This document shows, in pieces, positions 25,278 to 34,142 of a DNA stretch of 64,000 nt. This DNA comes from Chelatococcus sambhunathii (GTDB lineage Bacteria; Pseudomonadota; Alphaproteobacteria; Rhizobiales; Beijerinckiaceae), in NCBI RefSeq assembly GCF_001418005.1, contig NZ_LIOL01000003.1, positions 372,001 to 436,000 of the forward strand, written 5' to 3'. Position 1 is the stretch's first letter. Each line of letters starts with the position of its first letter. A program made the position numbers and the translations under genes. The notes under the pieces were generated by a model. That model made no database searches. It had not been told where the DNA came from and saw only the letters and a list, made by a program, of their open reading frames with translations.

Positions 25278-25553
25278 CTATAGATTGATCAGGACGGCGA
25301 AGTACTGGCACATTCCGCGCGCATCACGCGAATCCATGCCCGCCTCGTGCTCCACCTGAAGTCCCTCGTGAACGAAGCCTCCATCCGCGGCCGGCCCGCG
25401 CAGCGCCCGCTCTTCCGCCACTTCGAGGACGATCCGCGCGCCGATGCCGCGCAGGATGCCTGTTTGCATGGGCCGGACGTCATCGTCGCGCCGGTCGTCC
25501 GCCGTGCCGGTTCGGCCTTCGCGAAGCTCTTCGCCTGTACGAGGACCCTCTGA
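25278..25553 (+). pseudogene. GH31 alpha-glycosidase remnant (possible sulfoquinovosidase)
   Basis: The frame through 25278-25553 reads EVLAHSARITRIHARL, then LVNEASIRGRPAQRPLF, HFEDDPRADAAQDACLHG and PDVIVAPVV. This follows the conserved GH31 stretch after the catalytic acid (helix, then RPLFLHFEDD, YLYGPDLLVAPV). Only about 90 residues survive; the nucleophile and acid domains are missing, and there is no RBS-supported start. Substitutions at usually fixed positions suggest decay. The RPLF-HFEDDP form and the TauE exporter directly downstream suggest the sulfoquinovosidase branch (YihQ-like), but a general alpha-glucosidase is possible. Confidence 0.7.
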
Positions 25554-25556
25554 GGC

Positions 25557-26324
25557 ATGTCGCCGGGCGAACTCATCGGTTTTCTGGCGCTCGCGTTCGC
25601 CGCCGCCTATGCCCAGACGTTGACCGGCTTCGCCTTCGGCCTCATCACCATGGGCGGCGTCGGCCTCACCGGCCTCCTGTCCCTGCCCGATGCGGCGATG
25701 ATCGTCAGCGTGCTGACGCTCGTCAACGCAACGCAGATGCTGCTGAAGGGCTGGCGCGATGTCGCCTGGCGCGAGTTCGCCTTCGTCATGGCCGCGAGCG
25801 TGCCGCTGCTCTTTGCCGGCTACTGGCTGCTCGAATGGCTCGCCGACGCCCGGGCCGACATGCTGCGCCTCGTGCTCGGTGCGGTCATCATCGCCTCCAG
25901 CCTGCAGCTGGCCATGCGGCCGGCGCCGCTCGCGCAGAAGTCCGGCGGCGCCTCCTTCCTCTTCTTCGGCGGTATCGCGGGCCTCATGGGCGGCATGTTC
26001 TCGACGGCCGGGCCGCCGCTCGTCTATCACTTCTACCGCCAGCCGCTGGCCCTCGCGACGATCCGCGAGACGCTCGTCGGCGTCTTCGCGCTCAATGCCG
26101 TGTTCCGCATCGGCCTCGTCGCCTTTTCCGGCAACCTGCCCGGGCCCTCGACGCTGACCGGCCTCTTCGCCATCCCGGCCGTGATGGCGGCGACCTTCGC
26201 CGCGCGCCGCTGGCCGCCGCCGATCGCTCCGCAGGTGATGCGGCGCATCGTCTTCGTCCTCCTCTTCCTGTCGGGGGTGTCGCTCGGCGTCCCCGCCGTC
26301 CTGCGCCTCCTGGGAGTGCATTGA
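25557..26324 (+). CDS. TauE/SafE family sulfonate/sulfite exporter
   Basis: A 255-residue inner-membrane protein of the TauE/SafE family (eight or so hydrophobic segments). It shows the family repeats TGFAFGLITMGGVGL near residue 22 and GGIAGLMGGMFSTAGPPLV near residue 140. Members export sulfite, sulfoacetate, sulfolactate or other C2-C3 organosulfonates. The start lies three bases after the GH31 remnant stops, and the following dehydrogenase begins at the last base of this gene (TGATG). This context suggests an organosulfur catabolic module. Confidence 0.88.
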   Translation: MSPGELIGFLALAFAAAYAQTLTGFAFGLITMGGVGLTGLLSLPDAAMIVSVLTLVNATQMLLKGWRDVAWREFAFVMAASVPLLFAGYWLLEWLADARADMLRLVLGAVIIASSLQLAMRPAPLAQKSGGASFLFFGGIAGLMGGMFSTAGPPLVYHFYRQPLALATIRETLVGVFALNAVFRIGLVAFSGNLPGPSTLTGLFAIPAVMAATFAARRWPPPIAPQVMRRIVFVLLFLSGVSLGVPAVLRLLGVH

Positions 26325-27811
26325 TGACCGTACACGACAAGACAGCCGGCCGCCGCGTGCTCGACCTCAGGGACCCGTCGCTGCTGACGGGCAAGGCCTA
26401 TGTCGGTGGCGAGTGGATCGAAGCGCCGGACGGCCGGACCATTCCCGTCACCGATCCCGTCGACGGCGCGCTCATCATGGAGGTGCCGGACCTCGGGCCC
26501 GAGACCGCCCGCCGTGCCATCGATGCGGCTGAGGCGGCGCAGAAGGCATGGGCGAAGCGCCCGGTGAAGGAGCGCAGCCAGATCCTGCGACGCTGGTACG
26601 AGCTCATCCTCGCCAATGTCGACGACCTCGCGCTGATCCTGACGACGGAGCAGGGCAAGCCGCTCGCCGAGGCCAGGGGCGAGATCGTCTCCAATGCCGC
26701 CTATCTCGAATGGTTCGCCGAGGAGGCGAAACGTATTGACGGCGACGTCATTCCCGGCGCGCGTCCTGACCAGCGCATCGTCGTGCTCAAGCAGCCTGTC
26801 GGCGTCTGCGCGGCCATTACGCCCTGGAACTTCCCCAACGGCATGATCACCCGCAAGGTTGGCCCGGCGCTGGCGGCCGGCTGTACCATGGTGCTCAAGC
26901 CGGCGGCGCAGACGCCCTTGTCCGCCTTCGCGCTTGCCGTGCTCGCCGAACGGGCGGGCGTCCCGAAGGGGGCCTTCTCAGTCATCACCGGTGAGGCGCG
27001 GCCCATCGGCGAGGAGTTTTGCCGCAATCCGAAGGTCGCCAAGATCACCTTCACCGGCTCGACCGGTGTCGGCCGCTGGCTGATGCGCGAAGCCGGCGAC
27101 GGCATCAAGCGCCTGTCGCTGGAGCTTGGCGGCAATGCGCCCTTCATCGTCTTCGACGATGCGGATCTCGATGCCGCCGTCGAAGGCGCGATCATCTCCA
27201 AATACCGCAACGCCGGTCAGACCTGCGTATGCGCCAACCGCATCTACGTGCAGGAGACTGTGGTCGAGGCCTTCACCGAGAAGCTCGTGGCCAAGGCCCG
27301 CGCGCTCAAGCTCGGCCGCGGCACCGAGGACGGCGTCGCGATGGGTCCGCTGATCGACGAACGCGCCGTCGCCAAGATGGAGGAGCACGTGGCGGACGCC
27401 CTCGCCAAAGGCGGCCGGCTCGTCCTCGGCGGCCAGCGTTCCGACCTTGGCGGCACCTTCTTCGAACCGACGGTGATGACCGGCATTACCCAGGAGATGA
27501 GGGTCGCGAAGGAGGAGACCTTCGCCCCGCTCGCGCCGATCATCGCCTTCCGCGATGAGGAGGAGGTGATTGCGATGGCAAACGATACCGAATTCGGCCT
27601 TGCCTCCTATTTCTACGCCAGGGACATGGCGCGCGTCTGGCGCGTGGCCGAGGCGCTGGAAAGCGGCATGGTCGGCGTCAACACTGGCCTCCTCGCCAAC
27701 GAGATGGCGCCCTTCGGCGGCGTCAAGCAGTCCGGCATGGGGCGCGAAGGCTCCAAGTACGGCATCGAGGGCTTCCTGGAGCTGAAATACGTCTGTCTCG
27801 GCGGCTTGTGA
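26324..27811 (+). CDS. Semialdehyde dehydrogenase (GabD-like; possible sulfolactaldehyde dehydrogenase)
   Basis: A 495-residue NAD(P)-dependent aldehyde dehydrogenase of the succinate-semialdehyde group: TPWNFP (166-171), E268 in LELGGNAP and catalytic C301 in AGQTCVCANR. It is translationally coupled to the TauE gene. GabD-like enzymes oxidise succinate semialdehyde, and in the sulfo-Entner-Doudoroff pathway a homologue oxidises 3-sulfolactaldehyde. The exporter and GH31 remnant make the second reading attractive, but the sequence alone does not separate them. It converges on the minus-strand gene ending at 27894. Confidence 0.9.
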   Translation: MTVHDKTAGRRVLDLRDPSLLTGKAYVGGEWIEAPDGRTIPVTDPVDGALIMEVPDLGPETARRAIDAAEAAQKAWAKRPVKERSQILRRWYELILANVDDLALILTTEQGKPLAEARGEIVSNAAYLEWFAEEAKRIDGDVIPGARPDQRIVVLKQPVGVCAAITPWNFPNGMITRKVGPALAAGCTMVLKPAAQTPLSAFALAVLAERAGVPKGAFSVITGEARPIGEEFCRNPKVAKITFTGSTGVGRWLMREAGDGIKRLSLELGGNAPFIVFDDADLDAAVEGAIISKYRNAGQTCVCANRIYVQETVVEAFTEKLVAKARALKLGRGTEDGVAMGPLIDERAVAKMEEHVADALAKGGRLVLGGQRSDLGGTFFEPTVMTGITQEMRVAKEETFAPLAPIIAFRDEEEVIAMANDTEFGLASYFYARDMARVWRVAEALESGMVGVNTGLLANEMAPFGGVKQSGMGREGSKYGIEGFLELKYVCLGGL

Positions 27812-27893
27812 GGCAGCGCGTCCACGCTTCTCCTCTGTCAGAAGGTCGTTGTCATGACGACATGGACAGCAGGACGATGGTGCCGGGCGAAGG

Positions 27894-29039
27894 TCAGCGG
27901 AAGCGCAGGTTCTGCCGGGTGAGTTCGCCCACCGAGGCGCAGCCCATCAGCTTCATGTCGCGTTCGATCTCGTTGCGCATCAGCTCGAGGGCGCGCTCGA
28001 CGCCCACCTGTCCGGCGGCGGCGAGGGGGAAGAGGTAGTAGCGGCCGAGCCCGACCGCCTTGGCGCCCAGCGAGAGCGCCTTGAGCACATGGGTGCCGCG
28101 CTGCACGCCGCCGTCCATCATGACGTCGATGCGGTCGCCGACCGCATCGACGACCTCGGCGAGCTGGTCGAAGGCGGTGCGCGAGCCGTCGAGCTGGCGC
28201 CCGCCGTGGTTGGAGAGGACGATCCCGGTGCAGCCGATCTCGACGGCGCGCCGCGCATCCTCGACCGACATGACGCCCTTGAGGCAGAACGGCCCGCCCC
28301 ATTCGCGCACCATCCCCGCGACGTCGTCCCACGACATGGAGGGGTCGAGCATCTCCGTGAAGTAGCGGCTGATCGACATTACGCCGCTACCCATGTCCAC
28401 ATGGCTCTCGAGCTGCGGGAGTCGGAAGGGCTCGTGGAGGAAATGATTGAGGGCCCAGGCCGGCTTGATGGCGAATTGGGCGATGCCGGAGGAATTGAGC
28501 CGGAAGGGGATGGCAAAGCCCGTGCGTTTGTCGCGCTCGCGGTTGCCGCCGGTGATGCTGTCCACGGTCAGCATCATCACCTCGATACCCGCCTCCTTGG
28601 CGCGGGCCATCATCTCGCGGTTGAGGCCACGGTCCTTGTGGAAGTAGAATTGGTAGACCTGCGGTCCGCCGCTGATGCGGCGCGCCTCCTCGAGGCTGAC
28701 AGTGCCAAGCGAGGAGACGCCGAACATCGTGCCGAAGCGCGCGGCGGCGGCCGCCACCGCACGCTCGCCCTGATGGTGGAAGAGCCGCTGCAGCGCCGTA
28801 GGCGAGCAGTAGACCGGCATCGCCAGCCGCTGCCCCATGACCGTCACCGACATGTCGACGTCACCCACGCCGCGCAGGACATTGGGCACGAGATCGCAAC
28901 GGTCGAAGGCCTCCGTATTGCGGCGATAGGTGACTTCGTCGTCGGCGGCACCGTCGATGTAGTTGAAGATCGGCCCCGGCAGCCGCTGCCGCGCCATGCG
29001 GCGGAAATCATGGAAGTTGTGGCAGTCTCTGAGACGCAT
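27894..29039 (-). CDS. FMN-dependent alpha-hydroxy-acid dehydrogenase (LldD-like)
   Basis: A 381-residue FMN enzyme oxidising an L-2-hydroxy acid to the 2-oxo acid. Visible are the N-terminal IFNYIDGAADDEVTYRRN, the FMN strand SSLGTVSLEEA, the catalytic-histidine motif SNHGGRQLDG and the distal FMN-phosphate region DGGVQRGTHVLKAL. The length fits L-lactate dehydrogenase and related 2-hydroxy-acid oxidases. The start at 29039 (MRLRDCHNFHDF) is preferred over upstream ATGs because it matches the family N-terminus. It is the last gene of the LacI/DUF2264 cluster, 177 bases after the TIM-barrel gene, so its substrate is probably a sugar-derived hydroxy acid. Confidence 0.9.
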   Translation of the reverse strand: MRLRDCHNFHDFRRMARQRLPGPIFNYIDGAADDEVTYRRNTEAFDRCDLVPNVLRGVGDVDMSVTVMGQRLAMPVYCSPTALQRLFHHQGERAVAAAAARFGTMFGVSSLGTVSLEEARRISGGPQVYQFYFHKDRGLNREMMARAKEAGIEVMMLTVDSITGGNRERDKRTGFAIPFRLNSSGIAQFAIKPAWALNHFLHEPFRLPQLESHVDMGSGVMSISRYFTEMLDPSMSWDDVAGMVREWGGPFCLKGVMSVEDARRAVEIGCTGIVLSNHGGRQLDGSRTAFDQLAEVVDAVGDRIDVMMDGGVQRGTHVLKALSLGAKAVGLGRYYLFPLAAAGQVGVERALELMRNEIERDMKLMGCASVGELTRQNLRFR

Positions 29040-29216
29040 CTGTGCCCCTGTCGCTGGACAGTGACCGCCAGTAGCATATCGGTGGCGCGAGTCCATGCGC
29101 TGCCGCAACGATTGCTTCGGAAAGCTGGCGAGGGCGATGCGGCGGACGGGCTGGCCGGTGTCGCCGCGCCCGTTTCCGCGCGCAGATCATCGCGGCGGGC
29201 TGATACCGGCGATGGT

Positions 29217-30008
29217 TCAGGCGCTCGCCGGCGCCCGGCGGTCGAGGAGCCGGCGAAGGGTCGCGGCATCGGCAAGGAACGCCTCCGGCGCATCGTCCCG
29301 CACGAATTCCAGCATGGCGTAGCGCACTCCCTCGAAGCGGCTTTCCGGCAACGCCGCGAAGACGGCCGACCACCACGTCGCGCGGTCGGCGAGCGCATAG
29401 CGCCGGCGCGCGCCGTCCCATGCGAAGACATGGACATGGGAGACACGCGGGCCGATGCGGGCGATCTCCTCGCGGGCTTCGTCGAGCGGCAGGCCCGGGC
29501 GCGGCTGCCAGTAGAGATGGACATTATCGTGCGCGATCTCGTCCATCAGGCTTGCGGCGGAGCCCGTCTCGTCGGTGAGCGAATTCGGGTGGTATTCGAG
29601 CGAGATGGAGATGCCGGCCGCGCGCCCCAGCTCTCCCATGGCGTGGATGAGGTCGGCCGCCTCGCTGCGCTCCTTGGTGTCATAAGCGGCGGAGGGGCGC
29701 TCGCGCCGGCCCGGCCAGATCCGCACGTTGCTCGAGCCCAGTGCGTGACATGTGTCGAGGACGCGGCGGAAGTCTTCGAGGCCGTGGTCCGGCGGGTAGA
29801 GATAGGAGCCGTAGGAGGCGGGCAGGAGGCCCGCTTCCTCGGTGATGCGGCGCACGTGCCGCGCCATGGCGACATCGCCGGCGGGCACGTGCACGTCGCC
29901 GCCCCATTCGATGGCGGCGAGATTCGCCTGCCGGGCGAGCGCCACGATCTCCCCCGGCGGCAGCTGCCGGAAGGTGACGGAGCAAAGGGCCGGTGCGAGC
30001 CCGATCAT
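29217..30008 (-). CDS. Sugar phosphate isomerase/epimerase-like TIM-barrel protein
   Basis: A 263-residue protein of the AP-endonuclease-2/xylose-isomerase TIM-barrel superfamily. It starts MIGLAPALCSVTFRQLPPGE, with strand-end motifs AAIEWGGDVH, ISLEYHPNSLTDE and VSHVHVFAWDG that supply metal-binding Glu/His residues. Such proteins isomerise or epimerise sugars, keto-acids or inosose-like compounds. The start codon overlaps the stop of the upstream dehydrogenase by ATGA. The reaction cannot be assigned from sequence; its place between two hydroxy-acid dehydrogenases points to a sugar-acid intermediate. Confidence 0.87.
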   Translation of the reverse strand: MIGLAPALCSVTFRQLPPGEIVALARQANLAAIEWGGDVHVPAGDVAMARHVRRITEEAGLLPASYGSYLYPPDHGLEDFRRVLDTCHALGSSNVRIWPGRRERPSAAYDTKERSEAADLIHAMGELGRAAGISISLEYHPNSLTDETGSAASLMDEIAHDNVHLYWQPRPGLPLDEAREEIARIGPRVSHVHVFAWDGARRRYALADRATWWSAVFAALPESRFEGVRYAMLEFVRDDAPEAFLADAATLRRLLDRRAPASA

Positions 30009-31012
30009 GCGAGCCGCTCGAGCAGGGTCGGATGGACCTCGTAGAGCAGGGGCTCGCCGGCGCAGAAACGGGCGATCTCGTCCACCGCCATCTCGCCGAG
30101 CCGGGTGCGCTCGGTGCCGACGGCGCCGGCAATGTGCGGCGTCAGGAACACGTTCGGCAGATCGTAGAGCGGCGACGTGGGCGGCGGCACCTCCGGCTCC
30201 GTCACGTCGATGATGGCGCTGATGCGGCCGGTGCGCAGCTCGGCGATCAGCGCCTCCTCGTCGACGATGATGCCGCGCGCCGTGTTGATGAGCGTCGCGC
30301 CGTCGCTCAGGCGTGCCAGCATCGGCCCCGAGATCATGTGCCGCGTCGCGGGCAGGGCCGGCGCGTGCAGCGAGACGACGTCGGAACGCGCCATCAGTTG
30401 TCCGAGGGGCACGGCTTCGACGCCGAGAAGCGCGGCTTCCGCCGCATCGACATGCGGGTCGTAGAGCAGCATGGTGAAGCCGAAGGGCCGCAGCAGGGCA
30501 ACGACCCGCCGGCCGATGCGCGAGGCGCCGACGATGCCGACCGTCTTGCGGTAATTGCCGATCGGCTGGCCCTTGAGCGCATCGATGCGCCCGCGGTGGC
30601 GATCCTCGCGGTAGAGCCGGTGGAAGCGGAAGACCTGCTTGGCCGCGAAGAGGATCGCCGCCAGCGTGAACTCGGCCACCGGCACCGCATTGGCCTCCGC
30701 CGCATGGGTGACGCGGATGCCGGCGGCATAGACCTCCTCACCGATGAAATGCTTCACCGTCCCCGCCGCATGGGCGACGAGCCGGAGGTGCGGAGCGAGG
30801 CCGAGCACCGCCGCATCGATGGTCGGGCACCCCCAGCCCGTCACGAGGATCTCGGTGGCGGCCAGGACGGAACGGGCGCGCGCGTCGTCGAAGCGCTTCA
30901 GCGGCACGGGATCGACGATGCGCCCGAGCGTTGCGAGGCGTGCCAGGAGATCCGGCGGCAGCACGTGGCCGGTGCGGGCCGGATCCATGGCGAAGGCGAT
31001 GCCGGGCTTCAT
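30005..31012 (-). CDS. D-isomer 2-hydroxyacid dehydrogenase family protein
   Basis: A 335-residue NAD(P)-dependent dehydrogenase. Features are the Rossmann motif TVGIVGASRIGRRVVALL (GxSxxG near residue 173), the active-site arginine region NTARGIIVDEEAL, a glutamate in DVTEPEVPPP and the catalytic histidine LTPHIAGAVG. Usual substrates are glycerate, phosphoglycerate, lactate or sugar-derived 2-hydroxy acids. The start at 31012 overlaps the DUF2264 stop (ATGA), and its own stop overlaps the TIM-barrel start. An open frame continues upstream but runs over the DUF2264 gene. Confidence 0.9.
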   Translation of the reverse strand: MKPGIAFAMDPARTGHVLPPDLLARLATLGRIVDPVPLKRFDDARARSVLAATEILVTGWGCPTIDAAVLGLAPHLRLVAHAAGTVKHFIGEEVYAAGIRVTHAAEANAVPVAEFTLAAILFAAKQVFRFHRLYREDRHRGRIDALKGQPIGNYRKTVGIVGASRIGRRVVALLRPFGFTMLLYDPHVDAAEAALLGVEAVPLGQLMARSDVVSLHAPALPATRHMISGPMLARLSDGATLINTARGIIVDEEALIAELRTGRISAIIDVTEPEVPPPTSPLYDLPNVFLTPHIAGAVGTERTRLGEMAVDEIARFCAGEPLLYEVHPTLLERLA

Positions 31013-32874
31013 CGCGGCGCCTCCTCGATCATGATCGCGCTCACCCGCTCGCCCTTGGTGGCGAATAATCGCTCCACGGTCGGCAGGTCCGGCGCCGGGG
31101 GCGGGCTCGCCCACGCCGCCCGCACTGCCGCGAGGTCCGGGCTCGCGAGCGCCGCCGTGACGAGAAGGCTCTCGCCCGCGGGAACAGTGGCCCGCAGCTG
31201 CGGCACCGTGGTCTTGGCGACGATGAGGTTGGTGTTCGGCGCGACCTTGCTGGCGATGCCGCGCCGCGTCACCGTGGAGCCGAGGTCGGCGATGCCGCTG
31301 AAGTCCGTGACGCTCGTGACGCAGGCTCGGCCGTCCGCCTCCTCGGTCCTGTCCGCGGCGCCGTCGGCCCGGGCGATGGCAAAGCCGCCTTCGGCGGTCA
31401 GGAGCGGCCGCGGCGTCACGATCCGGTGGAGGCGTATGTGCCACAGGCCCGCCGGCACGAGCCACGTATCGACCAGGACGTCGGGAAAGGGCCGCCAGCG
31501 CGCGAAGAGGCTGTCCCCGGCGATTTGCGCCTCCTCGTTGCCCTCGCGCACGCGGAAGTGCAGGCCGTCGTCGCTGAAGGCGAGCATGCCGTCGAGCGCG
31601 GCGAGGCCGAAGTTGCGCTCGTCGCTTTCGACACTGAAGCCGTAGCGGCTCGAATAGACGAACTTGGCGTATTTCTCGGAGCCGAAGCGCATGGCGAGGT
31701 TCTCCTGCCCGCAGGAGAGCGCCACCACATTGCCGGGGCTCTGCGTCATCACCATGCCCGGATGCCGGAGGGGGACCGGCTCCGACGCCGGCTCGGCCGG
31801 CTCTTCCCGGGCCTGCCAGAAGGGGTGGCTCTCGGGCAGCGCCAGCGGCAGGAAGGCCTTGAAGGCCCAATAGGGCGAGCCGGCGGAATTGTAGTTCTCC
31901 GACATGAGGAGATTGGGATAGCCGTAGCCGACGGAGAGCACCCCGTCGCGATGCGCGATGGGCTTGTCCGCCCACCAGCGCAGGTGCCTGAGGTAATGGC
32001 CCTTCACCACGCCCCAGGGCAGCGCCTCCTCGTCGGCGAAGGCGAGCGCCCCCCAGAAGCCGGCCATGGCGTAGCGATAGGTGAGGCTGCGGCCGAAGGC
32101 GAGGGCGCCGCCCGCATCATCGAACCAGTGGCGGATGTCCTGCGCGAACAGCCGCGCCCGCTCGCGGAAACGCGCGGCGCGCGGATCGCCCGGCGCGGCG
32201 AGCGCCGCATAGATGAGGCCGTAGAAATGCATGGCGAAGGGAATGTAGTGGTCGATACGGCGCACATTGCCGTCGCGATACCAGCCGTCGCCGAGATACC
32301 AGCCGTCGATCTCGTCGAGATAGGCCTCCGTCAGGCTCTCGTCGAAGGCGACGCCGACGTGCTTCAGCCCCATGTCGACGAGGACGCGGAAGAAGCGCCA
32401 GTTGTTGTCGGCATAGTCGTGGCGGCGGGCCTCGAGGAGATAGTTCGCGACATTTTTGCGCGCGCGGGCGTCGAGCGGCTCCCAGAAGATGTCGGGGCAG
32501 AGGCGCAGCGCCAGCCCGATCACCGCGAGCTCGACGAGCCGCTGGTCGCGCGGGCCGGCCCGGCCGATGAAGCCGGGATGCTCAGGATCGAGCCCGTTCG
32601 CGAGGCCGTCGCGGTACATGGCCCAGTGGGCGAAGGGCTCGCCGCCTTTCGCGAGCGGCAGGAGCCCCCAGAGCGGCCGGGCGAAGCCCTCGAAATCGGC
32701 CGCGGCACGGTCGAAATGCGCCGCCGCGGCGTCGAGGCGCACGCGCGCGCCGCCGCCCGGGTCGAAATAGGGCAGCAGCGGCGCGAAGCTGTCGTCGAGC
32801 GCCTTGACGACATCGGCGCGGGTCCGCAGCGGGTTGCCGGCGAAGGGGTTGCTGCGCGAGGGATCGATGGGCAT
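31009..32874 (-). CDS. DUF2264 domain protein
   Basis: A 621-residue protein matching my knowledge of the DUF2264 family: N-terminal FAGNPLRTRADVVKALDDSF, central DNNWRFFRVLVDMGL, GWYRDGNVRRIDHYIPFAMH, LMSENYNSAGSPYWAFKAF, and a C-terminal beta-rich part. The helical half resembles (alpha/alpha)6-barrel sugar-processing proteins such as unsaturated glycosyl hydrolases, but no catalytic activity is established. No signal peptide is seen, so it is probably cytoplasmic. The start at 32874 (MPIDPSRSNP) is chosen for its AGGCGAG upstream; an ATG 51 bases further up is possible. It lies directly downstream of the LacI regulator. Confidence 0.85.
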   Translation of the reverse strand: MPIDPSRSNPFAGNPLRTRADVVKALDDSFAPLLPYFDPGGGARVRLDAAAAHFDRAAADFEGFARPLWGLLPLAKGGEPFAHWAMYRDGLANGLDPEHPGFIGRAGPRDQRLVELAVIGLALRLCPDIFWEPLDARARKNVANYLLEARRHDYADNNWRFFRVLVDMGLKHVGVAFDESLTEAYLDEIDGWYLGDGWYRDGNVRRIDHYIPFAMHFYGLIYAALAAPGDPRAARFRERARLFAQDIRHWFDDAGGALAFGRSLTYRYAMAGFWGALAFADEEALPWGVVKGHYLRHLRWWADKPIAHRDGVLSVGYGYPNLLMSENYNSAGSPYWAFKAFLPLALPESHPFWQAREEPAEPASEPVPLRHPGMVMTQSPGNVVALSCGQENLAMRFGSEKYAKFVYSSRYGFSVESDERNFGLAALDGMLAFSDDGLHFRVREGNEEAQIAGDSLFARWRPFPDVLVDTWLVPAGLWHIRLHRIVTPRPLLTAEGGFAIARADGAADRTEEADGRACVTSVTDFSGIADLGSTVTRRGIASKVAPNTNLIVAKTTVPQLRATVPAGESLLVTAALASPDLAAVRAAWASPPPAPDLPTVERLFATKGERVSAIMIEEAPR

Positions 32875-32960
32875 CGGGGGCTCGCCTTGTCTGGGCGGAT
32901 CGCTGGTGGTGGGCGCTGATCTCATGGGCTCTGACGCGGCCCGGCCGGGCGGTCGCTTCC

Positions 32961-33998
32961 TTACGATCCGGGCGGGGCGACGCTGCCGCCGGCCTGCGGC
33001 CGGACCGCGAGCAGCACCTGCCGCGCCGGCTCGTGCGGGGAGGCGAGGCGCGCCTGCATCAGCGCCAGGGCCTCGCGGCCGAGCTTTTCGCGCGGCACGT
33101 CCATGGTGGCGAGCCGCGGGCTCGCCATGGCCGCGCAGGGCAGGCCGTCGAAGCCCATGAAGGAGATGTCGTCGGGCACCCGGCGGCCGGCGCGCTGGGC
33201 CGCCTCCATGGCTCCGACGGCGATGAGGTCGTTGAGGCACAGCACGGCCGTGACGTCCGTTCCCTCCGCGATGAGGGTCTTCATCGTGTTGATGCCCTCC
33301 TGCAGCCCGGTCTCGCCCTGCTTCAGCTCCACGACCGTGCCGCGCGCGCCGGGCGTCGCCGCGATGGCCGCCTCGAAGCCGCGGATGCGCTCGCGCAGGG
33401 TCGGCCGGACGCTGCGCGTCAGATAGGCGAGGCGCCGGTGGCCAGCCGCGAGCAGGATCTCGGTCGCCTGCCGCGCCCCGTAGAAGTTCGACGGCGAGAC
33501 GCAATCGAACGTGAGGCCTGGATCGGCGCCATTGACGAGGACGACGGGGATCCCCGCTTCGCGCAGCCAGCGGCCGGTCGTCTCCGGCGCATCGACGCCG
33601 ACGAGGAAGAGCCCGCCCGCCCCCGCCTCGGCGAGGTGGCGTTCGAGCTCCTCCCGCGTGATCGCGTCGGCATAGGTGAGGCGCACCGCGAGCGGCATGC
33701 CGGCATCCTCGGCGGCTTCACGGAGCCCCCTGAGCACGCCGTCGTAGAAGGAGCTGAGGTCGGCCGTCGCCTGCACGGCATGGACCAGGGCAACGAGCTG
33801 ATGACCGGGGCCGGAGGCCTGCCGGCGCGCGAGATAGCCGATCTCTTCCGCCACCTCGAGCACGTGGCGACGCACGCTGTCGCTGATGCCCGGCTCGTTG
33901 GCGAGCACCCGCGAGACCGTGCTGATGGAAACGCCGGCCCGTTCGGCGATGTCCGCCTGGCGGGGGCGTCTTGCTGATATGGATGCGGCGTCGGTCAT
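32961..33998 (-). CDS. LacI-family transcriptional regulator
   Basis: A 345-residue repressor with an N-terminal helix-turn-helix and hinge (ADIAERAGVSISTVSRVLAN, residues about 16-35) and a periplasmic-binding-protein-like sensor (LVALVHAVQATADLSSFYDG, FMGFDGLPCAAMASPRLATM). It is likely to bind a sugar or sugar acid and to act on the palindromes at 34022-34084 in front of the divergent binding-protein gene. It is co-directional with DUF2264, the D-2-hydroxyacid dehydrogenase, the TIM barrel and LldD, and probably regulates them too. The start at 33998 gives the standard distance to the helix-turn-helix. Confidence 0.93.
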   Translation of the reverse strand: MTDAASISARRPRQADIAERAGVSISTVSRVLANEPGISDSVRRHVLEVAEEIGYLARRQASGPGHQLVALVHAVQATADLSSFYDGVLRGLREAAEDAGMPLAVRLTYADAITREELERHLAEAGAGGLFLVGVDAPETTGRWLREAGIPVVLVNGADPGLTFDCVSPSNFYGARQATEILLAAGHRRLAYLTRSVRPTLRERIRGFEAAIAATPGARGTVVELKQGETGLQEGINTMKTLIAEGTDVTAVLCLNDLIAVGAMEAAQRAGRRVPDDISFMGFDGLPCAAMASPRLATMDVPREKLGREALALMQARLASPHEPARQVLLAVRPQAGGSVAPPGS

Positions 33999-34021
33999 GG
34001 GCTCATGTTTGCGTGAGTTAA

Positions 34022-34084
34022 TGCAAATTTGCAATACAAGAAAACATTTGCGCTCATTTTCCCGTTTGCATATCCTTCTGCAAA
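34022..34084. promoter_or_regulatory. LacI-type operators and promoter in divergent region
   Basis: TGCAAATTTGCA at 34022-34033 is a perfect 12-base palindrome. The same half-sites recur as TTTGCA-N8-TGCAAA at 34065-34084. Between them, TTGCGC (34048-34053) and TATCCT (34071-34076) lie 17 bases apart and could form a promoter for the binding-protein gene, with the second operator covering the -10. This AT-rich stretch differs sharply from the surrounding GC-rich DNA. Control by the divergent LacI protein is inferred. Confidence 0.7.
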
Positions 34085-34142
34085 ATTGCGGACCGGCGAG
34101 CCTTGTCTGGCGTCCGGCCGTCATAACCCGGAGGAGGAAATG

